From: Chitinophaga cymbidii
Lineage (GTDB): Bacteria > Bacteroidota > Bacteroidia > Chitinophagales > Chitinophagaceae
DNA: 64,000 nt
Assembly (NCBI RefSeq): GCF_007992715.1
Contig: NZ_BKAU01000001.1
Coordinates: 2,170,001-2,234,000 of the forward strand
Direction: 5' to 3'
Shown: one piece after another, positions 52,774-60,615 of the stretch
Position numbering within the stretch: position 1 is the first letter of the stretch
Layout: each line of letters begins with the position of its first letter
The notes under the pieces: model-generated
Told to the model about the DNA's origin: nothing
The model's database searches: none
Seen by the model: the letters and a program-made list of their open reading frames with translations, nothing else
Made by a program: the position numbers and the translations under genes

Positions 52774-53294
52774 CAAGGGATGAAATTATTGAGATAATAG
52801 CAAAGGATAAGGAATACATGACAATTTGCCGACAGGTGACGGCTCTGAAGGCCGACCAATACGCAGAAGACCTCTATCAGGAGTTGTTCCTGATCATCAT
52901 GGCGTTGCCCGAACAGCGACTGAAAGATCTTTATGCTACGTGCTTCCGGTGCTATTACTATCGGATGGCGGAAAGGCAGTTTTACAGCGACAATAGCAGA
53001 TTTCATAAGACTATGAGGAAACCTGGCACCTTCATTCGGGCCAGGTTGGAAGACATCGCTGCTTTCTATGATCATACTCCTATAGAACCGGAGGTGATCG
53101 AAAGGCTTAACCGGGCAATGAACGAGCTTCCGTTCGTAGATGGGGAACTTTTGAAACTCTACGCAGACCGGAAGTCTGTCAAGCAGGTGTCAAAGGATTC
53201 GGGCGTACCGATCAGGTCGGTTTACAAGATCATCTCCAACGCCAAACGAAACGTACAAATCAAGGTAGAACGATATAAACGCACTGAAAAATGA
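52770..53294 (+). CDS. Sigma-factor-like protein of the prophage
   Basis: 174 residues. An N-terminal region 2-like helix pair (ADQYAEDLYQELFLIIMALP, then the basic RCYYYRMAERQFYS) and a C-terminal region 4-like HTH (QVSKDSGVPIRSVYKIISNA). It may steer host RNA polymerase to the late genes that follow. Overlaps both neighbours by 4 bp. Confidence 0.7.
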   Translation: MTRDEIIEIIAKDKEYMTICRQVTALKADQYAEDLYQELFLIIMALPEQRLKDLYATCFRCYYYRMAERQFYSDNSRFHKTMRKPGTFIRARLEDIAAFYDHTPIEPEVIERLNRAMNELPFVDGELLKLYADRKSVKQVSKDSGVPIRSVYKIISNAKRNVQIKVERYKRTEK

Positions 53295-53566
53295 ACAATT
53301 GGCTTTTAATTCTAGGGGCTGCCTGCGGGGCTCTTTTCGCTATTGAGATTGTGGGAGTACAACACTGGATAAGGTCCTTTATCTGTATGTGGAGGGTAGA
53401 AATATATACCGGACGGGTTAAGCCCTTTGACTGTCCTCCGTGCCTTTCTTTCTGGATCGGCACCATTTCCGCATTTTTTTTGGGTAAAAATGCACCTGAA
53501 GCGCTATGTATAGGTGTAATAGCATCAATTCTATCAGTTTTAATCAAGAAAACAATCGATAAATGA
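53291..53566 (+). CDS. Small membrane protein, phage, hypothetical
   Basis: 91 residues with two hydrophobic helices (about 4-25 and 55-85) around FDCPPCLSFWIGT, a CPPC motif in a loop reminiscent of a small thiol motif. Coupled to the previous gene by ATGA. Confidence 0.5.
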   Translation: MNNWLLILGAACGALFAIEIVGVQHWIRSFICMWRVEIYTGRVKPFDCPPCLSFWIGTISAFFLGKNAPEALCIGVIASILSVLIKKTIDK

Positions 53567-53892
53567 ATTTCACAGAAGAACATATTCCGGTGATGGAACA
53601 GCACAGACACCACTGGACCGGCCTGCGGGATGTTCAGGTAATGAGGAACCTGGACCGGCCTGTGATCGATTCCCTACAGAAAATCTATAACGAGGCTGTA
53701 GGCCCGCAGCGGTTCACGCCCTGGTGCAGCGAATGTGTGGCCGACCTGGTGCGGCTTCTTTACACACAGTTTGAGAAATGGGAAGGCCAGCAGCAAAAAG
53801 CAGAAGATGGCACGAAGCCACCCGCCGAAGAAGGCAACGATGGTAAAGGAACCAGAGGTCGTAAACCCAAAAACAAACCCAATGGCAATTAA
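53563..53892 (+). CDS. Phage protein, hypothetical (109 residues)
   Basis: Soluble helical protein (MRNLDRPVIDSLQKIYNEAV) with a charged, glycine/lysine-rich C-terminal tail. It overlaps the previous gene by 4 bp and the next by 11 bp. Function unknown. Confidence 0.5.
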   Translation: MNFTEEHIPVMEQHRHHWTGLRDVQVMRNLDRPVIDSLQKIYNEAVGPQRFTPWCSECVADLVRLLYTQFEKWEGQQQKAEDGTKPPAEEGNDGKGTRGRKPKNKPNGN

Positions 53893-54427
53893 GATTCATC
53901 CAACCGCAAAAATCCACGAGACGGTGGTACTCGGCATGAACGTAACCATTGGTGCAAACGTTGTTATTGGCCCGTACTGTTTAATCGGCATGCCAGGAGA
54001 ACACAGGGAGAAGTCTGCCAAGGATTATGGCGTGTACATAGGTGACAATACCACGCTAACCGGATTAGTGACAGTTGATTCCGGAGTGGAGGGAATAACC
54101 TATATAGGAGAAAATGTGTATGTCATGAAGCATGCGCACGTAGGCCATGACGCCATTATCCGCAATAACGTTACAATTTCCTGCGGGGTTAAAATTGGTG
54201 GGCACACGGAGATTGACCCCTTTGCCAATATTGGATTGAATGCGGTAATACACCAAAACCACCATATAGCCCATTGGGCAATGATCGGCATGGGGGCCGT
54301 AGTACCAAAAGGAGTTATTGTCCGTGCTGGCTTTACCTATGTTGGCAACCCGGCTAAGTGTATTGGTCAAAACAAAAAGGCTCCTGTAGATATGTTTACG
54401 ATGTTCAGTCAAAACAGCGAAGTATGA
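53882..54427 (+). CDS. Left-handed beta-helix (hexapeptide) acetyltransferase
   Basis: 181 residues read from MAIKIHPTAKIHETVVLGMN. Hexapeptide repeats ([LIV]GxxxxI) fill the protein: VTIGANVVIGPYCLIG, NNVTISCGVKIGGHTEID, NIGLNAVIHQNHHIAHWAMI, GMGAVVPKGVIV, ending in VGNPAKCIG. The LpxA/NeuD-type fold acyl- or acetylates a nucleotide-sugar or sugar. Part of the glycan cassette between the two glycosyltransferases. Confidence 0.88.
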   Translation: MAIKIHPTAKIHETVVLGMNVTIGANVVIGPYCLIGMPGEHREKSAKDYGVYIGDNTTLTGLVTVDSGVEGITYIGENVYVMKHAHVGHDAIIRNNVTISCGVKIGGHTEIDPFANIGLNAVIHQNHHIAHWAMIGMGAVVPKGVIVRAGFTYVGNPAKCIGQNKKAPVDMFTMFSQNSEV

Positions 54428-54807
54428 AAGTCAATGTCATAAATGAACTAATTGGTAAAACTCCATTGCAGATTGACGTGCGGGAAGATTCAATCGTCTT
54501 TCATTTTGAAGATTCCAAATACGGATTTTTCCCGGATGAGTGCTACCTAAATGACGCAAGTATTTTTGTAGAAGATATTAACGGGGATGTTTTAGACCTG
54601 ATCGGTCATCCGATATTAAAGGCGGAATCTACATCATCTACCGAAAGACCCAAAGGGTCAATGCCACATGATTCATATTCTCACCAGGAATGGACATTCT
54701 ATCATATAGCCTCTATAAAGGGTAATGTAACAATAAGGTGGTACGGAGGCTCTGACGAATATTCAACTTCGGTATCATTCATTAAAATTAAAGACCAATC
54801 CTTATGA
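54424..54807 (+). CDS. Hypothetical protein of the glycan cassette
   Basis: 127 residues read from MKVNVINELIGKTPLQIDVR, beta-rich with tryptophan and tyrosine (HQEWTFYHIASIKGNVTIRW), like small Bacteroidota carbohydrate-binding or immunity proteins. Overlaps both neighbours by 4 bp. Not assigned. Confidence 0.5.
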   Translation: MKVNVINELIGKTPLQIDVREDSIVFHFEDSKYGFFPDECYLNDASIFVEDINGDVLDLIGHPILKAESTSSTERPKGSMPHDSYSHQEWTFYHIASIKGNVTIRWYGGSDEYSTSVSFIKIKDQSL

Positions 54808-55535
54808 AAGTAGCCATCCTCATGCTCAGCTATGAGCGATTCGATACTTTATCCAAAGTCCTGCCGTCCAACATGGTCCATGCCGCCGGCGCCGATCTGT
54901 TTGTTCTGGACCAGGGCAGCACGGACCCGCGTGTTCTTCCTTTCCTGAAGGAATATGCGAAGGAGGTATTTACCCTCCCGGACAACGTGGGCATATCCAA
55001 AGGGTTCAACTTCCTCCTGAAATACTGCTATGACCTCGGATACGACGCCTTCCAATTCATAGCCAACGACATCATGGAGCCGGTCGGCTGGATCACTGAA
55101 AAGGTAAAGCACCTGCAGGCCATCCCCGAAAGCGGCATGGTATCAATCGCATTGGCGGACAGTGGCTACTGTACGAAGCGTGTAAACGGCATGTGGATAC
55201 ATCCTGGTCACGTGATCGGGCAGTTCATCATCAGCCGGGCAACCTACGAGAAATTGGGCGCTCTCCGCGAGGATTTCGGCATGTACGGCCCCATCGACCT
55301 TGACTACAATCTCCGTTGCGAGAAATTGGGGCTGATCAACTACTACATTCCCTGCTTACGAGCTGTCCATATGGATGACCGGGCAAACGACCTGTACGGG
55401 TACGACAAAGCCCAAAAGGTAAGTGATACCTGGCCGGAGTTCATCAACACCGTATCCCGGTATGAAGATCGATCGAACTGTCATATTCCGAACGGTGAGT
55501 ACACCATCAACGCGGATCAATACCATGTGCAATAA
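54804..55535 (+). CDS. GT-A (family 2-like) glycosyltransferase
   Basis: 243 residues: MKVAILMLSYERFDTLSKVL (nucleotide-sugar-binding start), FVLDQGSTDPRVLPFL, FQFIANDIMEPVGWI (Asn-Asp in place of the strict DxD), FGMYGPIDLDYNLRCEKLG. The last portion reads as acceptor-side. Second glycosyltransferase of the phage cassette, next to packaging genes. Confidence 0.85.
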   Translation: MKVAILMLSYERFDTLSKVLPSNMVHAAGADLFVLDQGSTDPRVLPFLKEYAKEVFTLPDNVGISKGFNFLLKYCYDLGYDAFQFIANDIMEPVGWITEKVKHLQAIPESGMVSIALADSGYCTKRVNGMWIHPGHVIGQFIISRATYEKLGALREDFGMYGPIDLDYNLRCEKLGLINYYIPCLRAVHMDDRANDLYGYDKAQKVSDTWPEFINTVSRYEDRSNCHIPNGEYTINADQYHVQ

Positions 55536-55713
55536 AAGATGTCTGACAAAAGAGGAAGCAAAGAGCGCACTGGCGTTTATCCGAACCCACAAGGGAAAGA
55601 AGGCATGCAAGAGGCGCAGGGAGTGTAGATTTTATTTCTGTGAGGAACACAACGCTTTTCACCTAACAAGCATTAAAAAGAACCGATATGGCAAGACCCA
55701 AGGGCACATATAA
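55525..55713 (+). CDS. Small basic phage protein (62 residues)
   Basis: MCNKRCLTKEEAKSALAFIR, with four cysteines (C-x3-C near the N-terminus and C-x5-C around ECRFYFCEEH) and lysine/arginine. A small zinc-finger-like protein. Overlaps the glycosyltransferase end and the next gene's start. Confidence 0.55.
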   Translation: MCNKRCLTKEEAKSALAFIRTHKGKKACKRRRECRFYFCEEHNAFHLTSIKKNRYGKTQGHI

Positions 55714-56137
55714 GTTCACCGTGGAGCAGATTGAAACTGCATGGACAGAGTACAAACAGAAGTGTGACGACTTCTGTGTGTGGGAGGTATCTGCGGGGAA
55801 GAAGATAAAAGTACCCAACCCGCAAATTTATACACTTGAAAGTTTCCTTATATACTTAGGTATGGATGAGGACACTTTCGACAGGTATAAAGGAATCGCC
55901 CGTTTTTCCCGAACGGTCACGCGCATAAGGGCGGAAGTGTTCGCCTGTAAGAAAACAGCGATGGTGAACGGGTATGGAAATGTACAGGGAATCATGTTCG
56001 ACATGCGGGCAAACTACAAGATCACGGATAAGCAGGATTTGGATGTGAACCTGGCCGCAACTATCACACAGGTGGTGCCGAAGGTGATAAATACCGGGGT
56101 GCCGCTGGCATCAAGTGAAAAGGATATTCAGGAGTAA
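55688..56137 (+). CDS. Terminase small subunit (putative)
   Basis: 149 residues: MARPKGTYKFTVEQIETAWT (HTH-like N-terminal), LGMDEDTFDRYKGIARFSRT, MFDMRANYKITDKQDLDVN. Position immediately before the large terminase with TAATG overlap supports DNA recognition for packaging. Confidence 0.75.
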   Translation: MARPKGTYKFTVEQIETAWTEYKQKCDDFCVWEVSAGKKIKVPNPQIYTLESFLIYLGMDEDTFDRYKGIARFSRTVTRIRAEVFACKKTAMVNGYGNVQGIMFDMRANYKITDKQDLDVNLAATITQVVPKVINTGVPLASSEKDIQE

Positions 56138-57303
56138 TGTTTGAAACGGGACCGCTATATCTGGAGAACCTGAACGCCACCGAGCCAGAGGTGGTGAATC
56201 AGGGGGGCACATCCTCCGGAAAGACGTATAGCATCCTTCAAGTTCTTTGCAGCAAGGCGGTAAGCGAGCCAAAGCGCGTGATCACGGTTGCCGGGCAGGA
56301 TATTCCCAACCTGAAGAAAGGAGCGCTCCGGGATATGGAGCGCATCGTGGACGAAAGCGACCAGCTGCGGAAGCTGGTGAAGGGGTATAACAGGTCCGAC
56401 CGGGTATATACCTTTCACAGCGGTTCAATGATGGAGTTCAACAGCTACGCGGATGCACAGGACGCCAAAAGCGGTAAGCGCCACTACCTGTTTGTCAACG
56501 AGGCGAACGGTATTGCGTACCCGATTTACCAAGAGCTGGCGCTGCGTACCACCATTCAGACGTTTATTGACTACAATCCGAATGCGGAATTTTGGGTACA
56601 TGAGCACATACTGACAAAGGCATGGGGAGAAATGAGACTGATCATCAGTGATCACCGGCACAATCCGTTTTGCCCTCAATCCATCAAGAAAAAGATCGAG
56701 GCACTGAAGCACCAGGACCCGGAACTGTTCAAAGTGTACGGCAGGGGCAGGACCGGAAAGATCGAAGGGCTCATATTCCGCAATTGGTTCCTGTGTGATG
56801 ATGTCCCGAAGGGTGCAAAGTTCATCGGCTACGGCCTTGACTTCGGGTTTACCAACGACCCAACAGCGTTGCCCGGTGTCTGGATGCAGGATGGTGAGCT
56901 GTGGATCAAAGAACTGATCTATGAAACAGGTTTGACAAACCCGGCAATTTGCCGCAAGTTGGAGGAGGTAGGTGTGGGGCGGAGGGATGATATTATAGCT
57001 GACAGTTCCGAGCCAAAGTCCATCACGGAAATATCAAACGGAGGCTTCCGGGTAGACGGTGCGTTGAAAGGACCAGATAGTGTGAAGGCTAGTATCGATA
57101 TCCTGAAGCGGTACAAGATGAATATCACAAAGGATAGCACCAACCTGCGCAAAGAGTTGAGCAGCTACAAGTGGAAAACCACGAAGGACGGGAAGACACT
57201 GAACGAGCCGGTTGATTTCATGAATCACCTGATAGACGCCCTCCGGTATGTGGCTTTGAACAAACTGGCAACTACGAAGAAAGGTAAATACGTATTTAGT
57301 TAA
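56137..57303 (+). CDS. Terminase large subunit (ATPase/nuclease)
   Basis: 388 residues. Walker A GGTSSGKTYSILQ (about 22-34), Walker B with YLFVNEANGI (about 117), then the motif TIQTFIDYNPN, and the C-terminal RNase-H-like nuclease: YGLDFGFTND, then DSSEPKSITEI, and DFMNHLIDALRYVAL with its acidic residues. Packages phage DNA with ATP. Size and motif order are of the PBSX/XtmB group. Confidence 0.92.
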   Translation: MFETGPLYLENLNATEPEVVNQGGTSSGKTYSILQVLCSKAVSEPKRVITVAGQDIPNLKKGALRDMERIVDESDQLRKLVKGYNRSDRVYTFHSGSMMEFNSYADAQDAKSGKRHYLFVNEANGIAYPIYQELALRTTIQTFIDYNPNAEFWVHEHILTKAWGEMRLIISDHRHNPFCPQSIKKKIEALKHQDPELFKVYGRGRTGKIEGLIFRNWFLCDDVPKGAKFIGYGLDFGFTNDPTALPGVWMQDGELWIKELIYETGLTNPAICRKLEEVGVGRRDDIIADSSEPKSITEISNGGFRVDGALKGPDSVKASIDILKRYKMNITKDSTNLRKELSSYKWKTTKDGKTLNEPVDFMNHLIDALRYVALNKLATTKKGKYVFS

Positions 57304-57314
57304 AATATCATCAT

Positions 57315-57545
57315 ATGAACGCAAAAGAGTTTCTCAAATCAAAGGGCCAATTGGTACAGCCCAAAGTGCGGTTCCTGAATGCGGGAACGCCTTCACAGTA
57401 TCCGCTGGAAGATCTGCTGGAAGAATACGCTGTGGCGGTAATGCCCGCCGTGCCAGTATACGACATTGACCCGCTGACCGGGCAGGAGGCGAAGGCATCC
57501 GGTAAACTGAAGGCCAGCAAGGATAAAGCGAAAAGAGGAAAATAA
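57315..57545 (+). CDS. Small phage protein between terminase and tail chaperone
   Basis: 76 residues, MNAKEFLKSKGQLVQPKVRF, ends in lysines; its stop overlaps the next start. Unknown. Confidence 0.5.
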   Translation: MNAKEFLKSKGQLVQPKVRFLNAGTPSQYPLEDLLEEYAVAVMPAVPVYDIDPLTGQEAKASGKLKASKDKAKRGK

Positions 57546-58153
57546 TGTGGGATAAAATTACGGTGGGCAAGTTCCAGCAGCTACATGACATCATAGCCGG
57601 GCAGTCGTTCGAGAACGAACTGGACAAGCGCCTACATCTGCTGGCATGCCTGGAAGATAAGGAGCCGCAGCACTACGAGGACATGCCGCTGCCGAGGTTC
57701 ATGGAAGAAGTGAAGAAAACGCATTTCCTATCCGTGAGTGACATTCCTTCCGTGAAAGCGAAGCGGGAACTCGTCATCGACGGCGCGAAATACCGTGTGT
57801 TGTATGACTTCCGCGATCTGACGGCCGGGCAGTTTATCGACGCGATCAACGAAACAAAGAACAAGGATGAGCACGTCCAGAAGCTACACCGGATACTCGC
57901 CGCCATATCGGTTCCAGAAGGGAAGAAATACGGCGACATGCCATTTGATGACGTGGCGGATGCCATGCTTGAAGTAGGTATACTGGATGCACAGGCTATT
58001 GCGCTTTTTTTTTGCGATCTCTGGAGCAGGTTCTTAAAAGATATTCCGGTCTATTTGGCAAAGAGGGTGAGGAAGGCGAAGAAGGGGGACTGGAAGAAGC
58101 TGGAAACAGCTTTACGAAACATTGGGGTTGGCTCCAATGTGCCTGCGATGTAG
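57545..58153 (+). CDS. Tail assembly chaperone, short (G-like) form
   Basis: 202 residues, helical, soluble (MWDKITVGKFQQLHDIIAG, EDMPLPRFMEEVKKTH). Codons GCG CTT TTT TTT TGC at 58001-58015 contain nine T residues (58005-58013), a slippery run where a -1 shift would connect to the frame that continues to 58296. In lambda-like phages the G and GT products keep the tape measure protein in register. Overlaps the previous stop. Confidence 0.75.
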   Translation: MWDKITVGKFQQLHDIIAGQSFENELDKRLHLLACLEDKEPQHYEDMPLPRFMEEVKKTHFLSVSDIPSVKAKRELVIDGAKYRVLYDFRDLTAGQFIDAINETKNKDEHVQKLHRILAAISVPEGKKYGDMPFDDVADAMLEVGILDAQAIALFFCDLWSRFLKDIPVYLAKRVRKAKKGDWKKLETALRNIGVGSNVPAM

Positions 58154-58296
58154 CAGAAATGGAGCGGATCACGCTTGAACAGGCGTATCAGCTCAGCGCG
58201 GTTAACTTCCTAAACGATTTGGCTTTCTTGAAGGACAAGCGGAAACATGATGAAATGGAGCGCAAACGCCTCCGGCAAAAACTAAACCTGAAGTAA
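58012..58296 (+). CDS. Tail chaperone -1 frameshift extension (T-like domain)
   Basis: If ribosomes slip back by one at the T-run, the product is joined as 57545-58012 plus 58012-58296, 250 residues. The extension reads through RYSGLFGKEGEEGEEGGLEE to HWGWLQCACDVAEMERITLE and ends FLKDKRKHDEMERKRLRQKL. It overlaps the zero frame for 46 codons, so dual coding is required. Independent translation from ATG 58159 (MERITLEQAYQL) is the alternative. Confidence 0.65.
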   Translation: MRSLEQVLKRYSGLFGKEGEEGEEGGLEEAGNSFTKHWGWLQCACDVAEMERITLEQAYQLSAVNFLNDLAFLKDKRKHDEMERKRLRQKLNLK

Positions 58297-58950
58297 ATGG
58301 CTACGGAAGCGCAATTACAAAAACAACTCCTGGAAAGCGGGTTCCTCAATACCCTGGGAGCTAATGACGACAAGCTTGTCCTGAATGAGGTGGAGAAGAT
58401 CTTCGTAAAGTGGATGGGGCGGCTGGTGGAGGTAATGCAGGAGCGGCTGAATACCGCCCGCGCTGACGGTACAGAGATTACCGCATCCGGCCGGCTGTCC
58501 GAATCTATCCGGTTTGAGTACGAGGTTTCCGGTACCGGGTACGAGGGCACGATCTTCATGGCTCATTACGCGGACTATGTGGACAAGGGGGTACAGGGTG
58601 TTGGCCCCAATAACCAGAACAGCACCAGCCCCTACAGTTTCAAGTTTGCCTTTCCGACAAAGAAGCACCAGGAGGCGCTGATCATGTGGGTGCGGCAAAA
58701 GAACGTACTCACCGACGTTACCGCTCCGAAGGGGTTACTCGGTAAGCACACCCGCGCATTCCTGCGGAACGACGCCCGCCGCAAGTCCCTGGCAATTTCC
58801 ATCGGTGTAGCCAGTAAGCGGAAAGGTTTGAAGGCGCGGCCATTCAAGGCGGAAGCTATCGATGAAGTGCTTGCTGCCATGACAAAGGAGATTGCCCAGG
58901 CAACCGCAAGGGATGTCAAGATAAACGTGGAAACATCAGTTCTTAAATAG
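58297..58950 (+). CDS. Tail completion-like phage protein (HK97 gp10-like)
   Basis: 217 residues. The pattern ADGTEITASGRLSESIRFEY, then YADYVDKGVQGVGP, and the basic C-terminal half resembles HK97 gp10/tail-completion proteins. Starts directly after the chaperone stop. Confidence 0.6.
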   Translation: MATEAQLQKQLLESGFLNTLGANDDKLVLNEVEKIFVKWMGRLVEVMQERLNTARADGTEITASGRLSESIRFEYEVSGTGYEGTIFMAHYADYVDKGVQGVGPNNQNSTSPYSFKFAFPTKKHQEALIMWVRQKNVLTDVTAPKGLLGKHTRAFLRNDARRKSLAISIGVASKRKGLKARPFKAEAIDEVLAAMTKEIAQATARDVKINVETSVLK

Positions 58951-59340
58951 TCATTTATCACCGTGTAGTTTACGCTTCAGTGCTTCCAATGGATTTTCGT
59001 CGCGATCATGTTCATGGCAATTATTGTCCTGATCCTCTTCGAAAGACACTTCATCTGAATCATTTGAATAGTCGTAACTCTCCGTGTCGGAATAGTTTAA
59101 TTTACTGATAAGGATGTCGCAGATTTTAAGCGCCTTTTTATTTCCTTCTTGGGAGTTATACTCAGAAAACTCATCCGGTATCCGAATGTGACCACCAATA
59201 AATGAGATTTCAAATGGCTTAGTTCTGAATAAGTCCGCGAGGGTTCCCGTCAAGCTAATTGTAAAGTGTCCATTATCTGAAGAAATGTGGGCAGACTGAA
59301 TAACCCCTTCAAATTCAAAGTTTATGTTGTATGTGTGCAT
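58951..59340 (-). CDS. Minus-strand moron-like gene in the tail module
   Basis: 129 residues read from MHTYNINFEFEGVIQSAHIS; acidic and Asn/Asp-rich C-terminal (DESNDSDEVSFEED-like), AT-richer than its neighbours, on the opposite strand from all surrounding structural genes. Such single inserted genes are typically expressed in the lysogen. No homology recognised. Confidence 0.6.
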   Translation of the reverse strand: MHTYNINFEFEGVIQSAHISSDNGHFTISLTGTLADLFRTKPFEISFIGGHIRIPDEFSEYNSQEGNKKALKICDILISKLNYSDTESYDYSNDSDEVSFEEDQDNNCHEHDRDENPLEALKRKLHGDK

Positions 59341-59367
59341 TAGATATAATTTATAACAATATAACAA

Positions 59368-60570
59368 ATGGCAATTACAATACAGTCAAACCCCGGTAAG
59401 TTCACTCCGGCATTCAACTCGATCATATTCCGAATATCCTCGGACAATTACGCGCAGCCGGATTTCAAGTTTGTGGCTGACGTTTACGATGGTTCCGGTA
59501 ACCTGGTGGCGACGCAGAAATATCAGCCCGCCGTGGTCGGCAGTAGCCCCATTGACATTGATGTATTTCGGACAGTACAGGAGCTTGTTGCCGCTGATTA
59601 CTGCAAGTTCAATTCCGTGGTATCTCCCAACCTGGTAATAAATTCCGGTGGAGCGGTTGCCAGTTATAGTGTCCAGTTTGGCGAACAGTATAACGGGGTG
59701 GTACACGCCAACCTGACCAGTTACTCCGGGTACATCTTCAACGGCTCAATTCCCAATATCCGCTTTGCCTTCTTCCAGGCCAGTGACTACCTGAATAAAA
59801 AATTCCTGACCACCTTATCCCGGCAGGTAGTGCGGAAACGGGACAGCGCCATGCTATCCATTCTGCAGAGCGACACGACCGCGATCACCGGGTTTGATGT
59901 GGAGATTTTCGATCTGGCCGGGAACAGCATCTACACCGGAAACATTGAAAACCCCCTCACAAGTCTTTCGGCTACCAATAACCGCCTACTTCACGTTCAT
60001 TGTGGGTTCGACTACCTTTACGCACAAATGGGCTTTAATTCGACCGTATACGCCCAGGCTGCGTATTACGTGATCAGTACTTCGCCCGGCGCGTCCATGC
60101 GGTTTGACCTTTACAGCCTTTGCGAAAGGTTCCCCGGCGTACGCCTGTACTTCCTCAATGACCTGGGCGGGTTCGATGCTTTCAACTTCATGCTGCCGGA
60201 TCGCTGGTCACAGTCCAACGAGAAGAAGGTCTACCAGCGCCAGCCGCTTGACAAGCGATCATCCTATGACCCGACGAACAAACGGTTCGAGGCAACGGTG
60301 CGCAGTTACTACACCCGGTACGTGAACAAGGTAAAGCTGACCAGCGACTACCTGACAGACCAGGAAGCTCAATTACTCCTGCAGCTTGTACCGTCACCCC
60401 TCGTTTATATGGAGATCGATGCCACAGAATACGGCGGCACCGGGTTGTCCTTGCTTCCAGTAGATGTGAAGATGACCGACTACGAGGTGAAGAAAACCCG
60501 GCTGGACAAGCTTTTTACGGTGGAGATCAACATCGAGATCACGCAACCGAATTTCCGCCAGGCGGTTTAA
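59368..60570 (+). CDS. Phage structural protein (distal tail-like)
   Basis: 400 residues, beta-rich; starts MAITIQSNPGKFTPAFNSII and ends TVEINIEITQPNFRQAV. Predominantly strand-forming with Tyr/Asp-rich turns (DQEAQLLLQLVPSPLVYMEI near the end). Lies between tail-completion and the large structural gene. Exact role not recognised. Confidence 0.6.
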   Translation: MAITIQSNPGKFTPAFNSIIFRISSDNYAQPDFKFVADVYDGSGNLVATQKYQPAVVGSSPIDIDVFRTVQELVAADYCKFNSVVSPNLVINSGGAVASYSVQFGEQYNGVVHANLTSYSGYIFNGSIPNIRFAFFQASDYLNKKFLTTLSRQVVRKRDSAMLSILQSDTTAITGFDVEIFDLAGNSIYTGNIENPLTSLSATNNRLLHVHCGFDYLYAQMGFNSTVYAQAAYYVISTSPGASMRFDLYSLCERFPGVRLYFLNDLGGFDAFNFMLPDRWSQSNEKKVYQRQPLDKRSSYDPTNKRFEATVRSYYTRYVNKVKLTSDYLTDQEAQLLLQLVPSPLVYMEIDATEYGGTGLSLLPVDVKMTDYEVKKTRLDKLFTVEINIEITQPNFRQAV

Positions 60571-60615
60571 GCAGTTTTGTTGGGTAAAAAATAGAAATTC
60601 TGCTATGTAGTGTTG

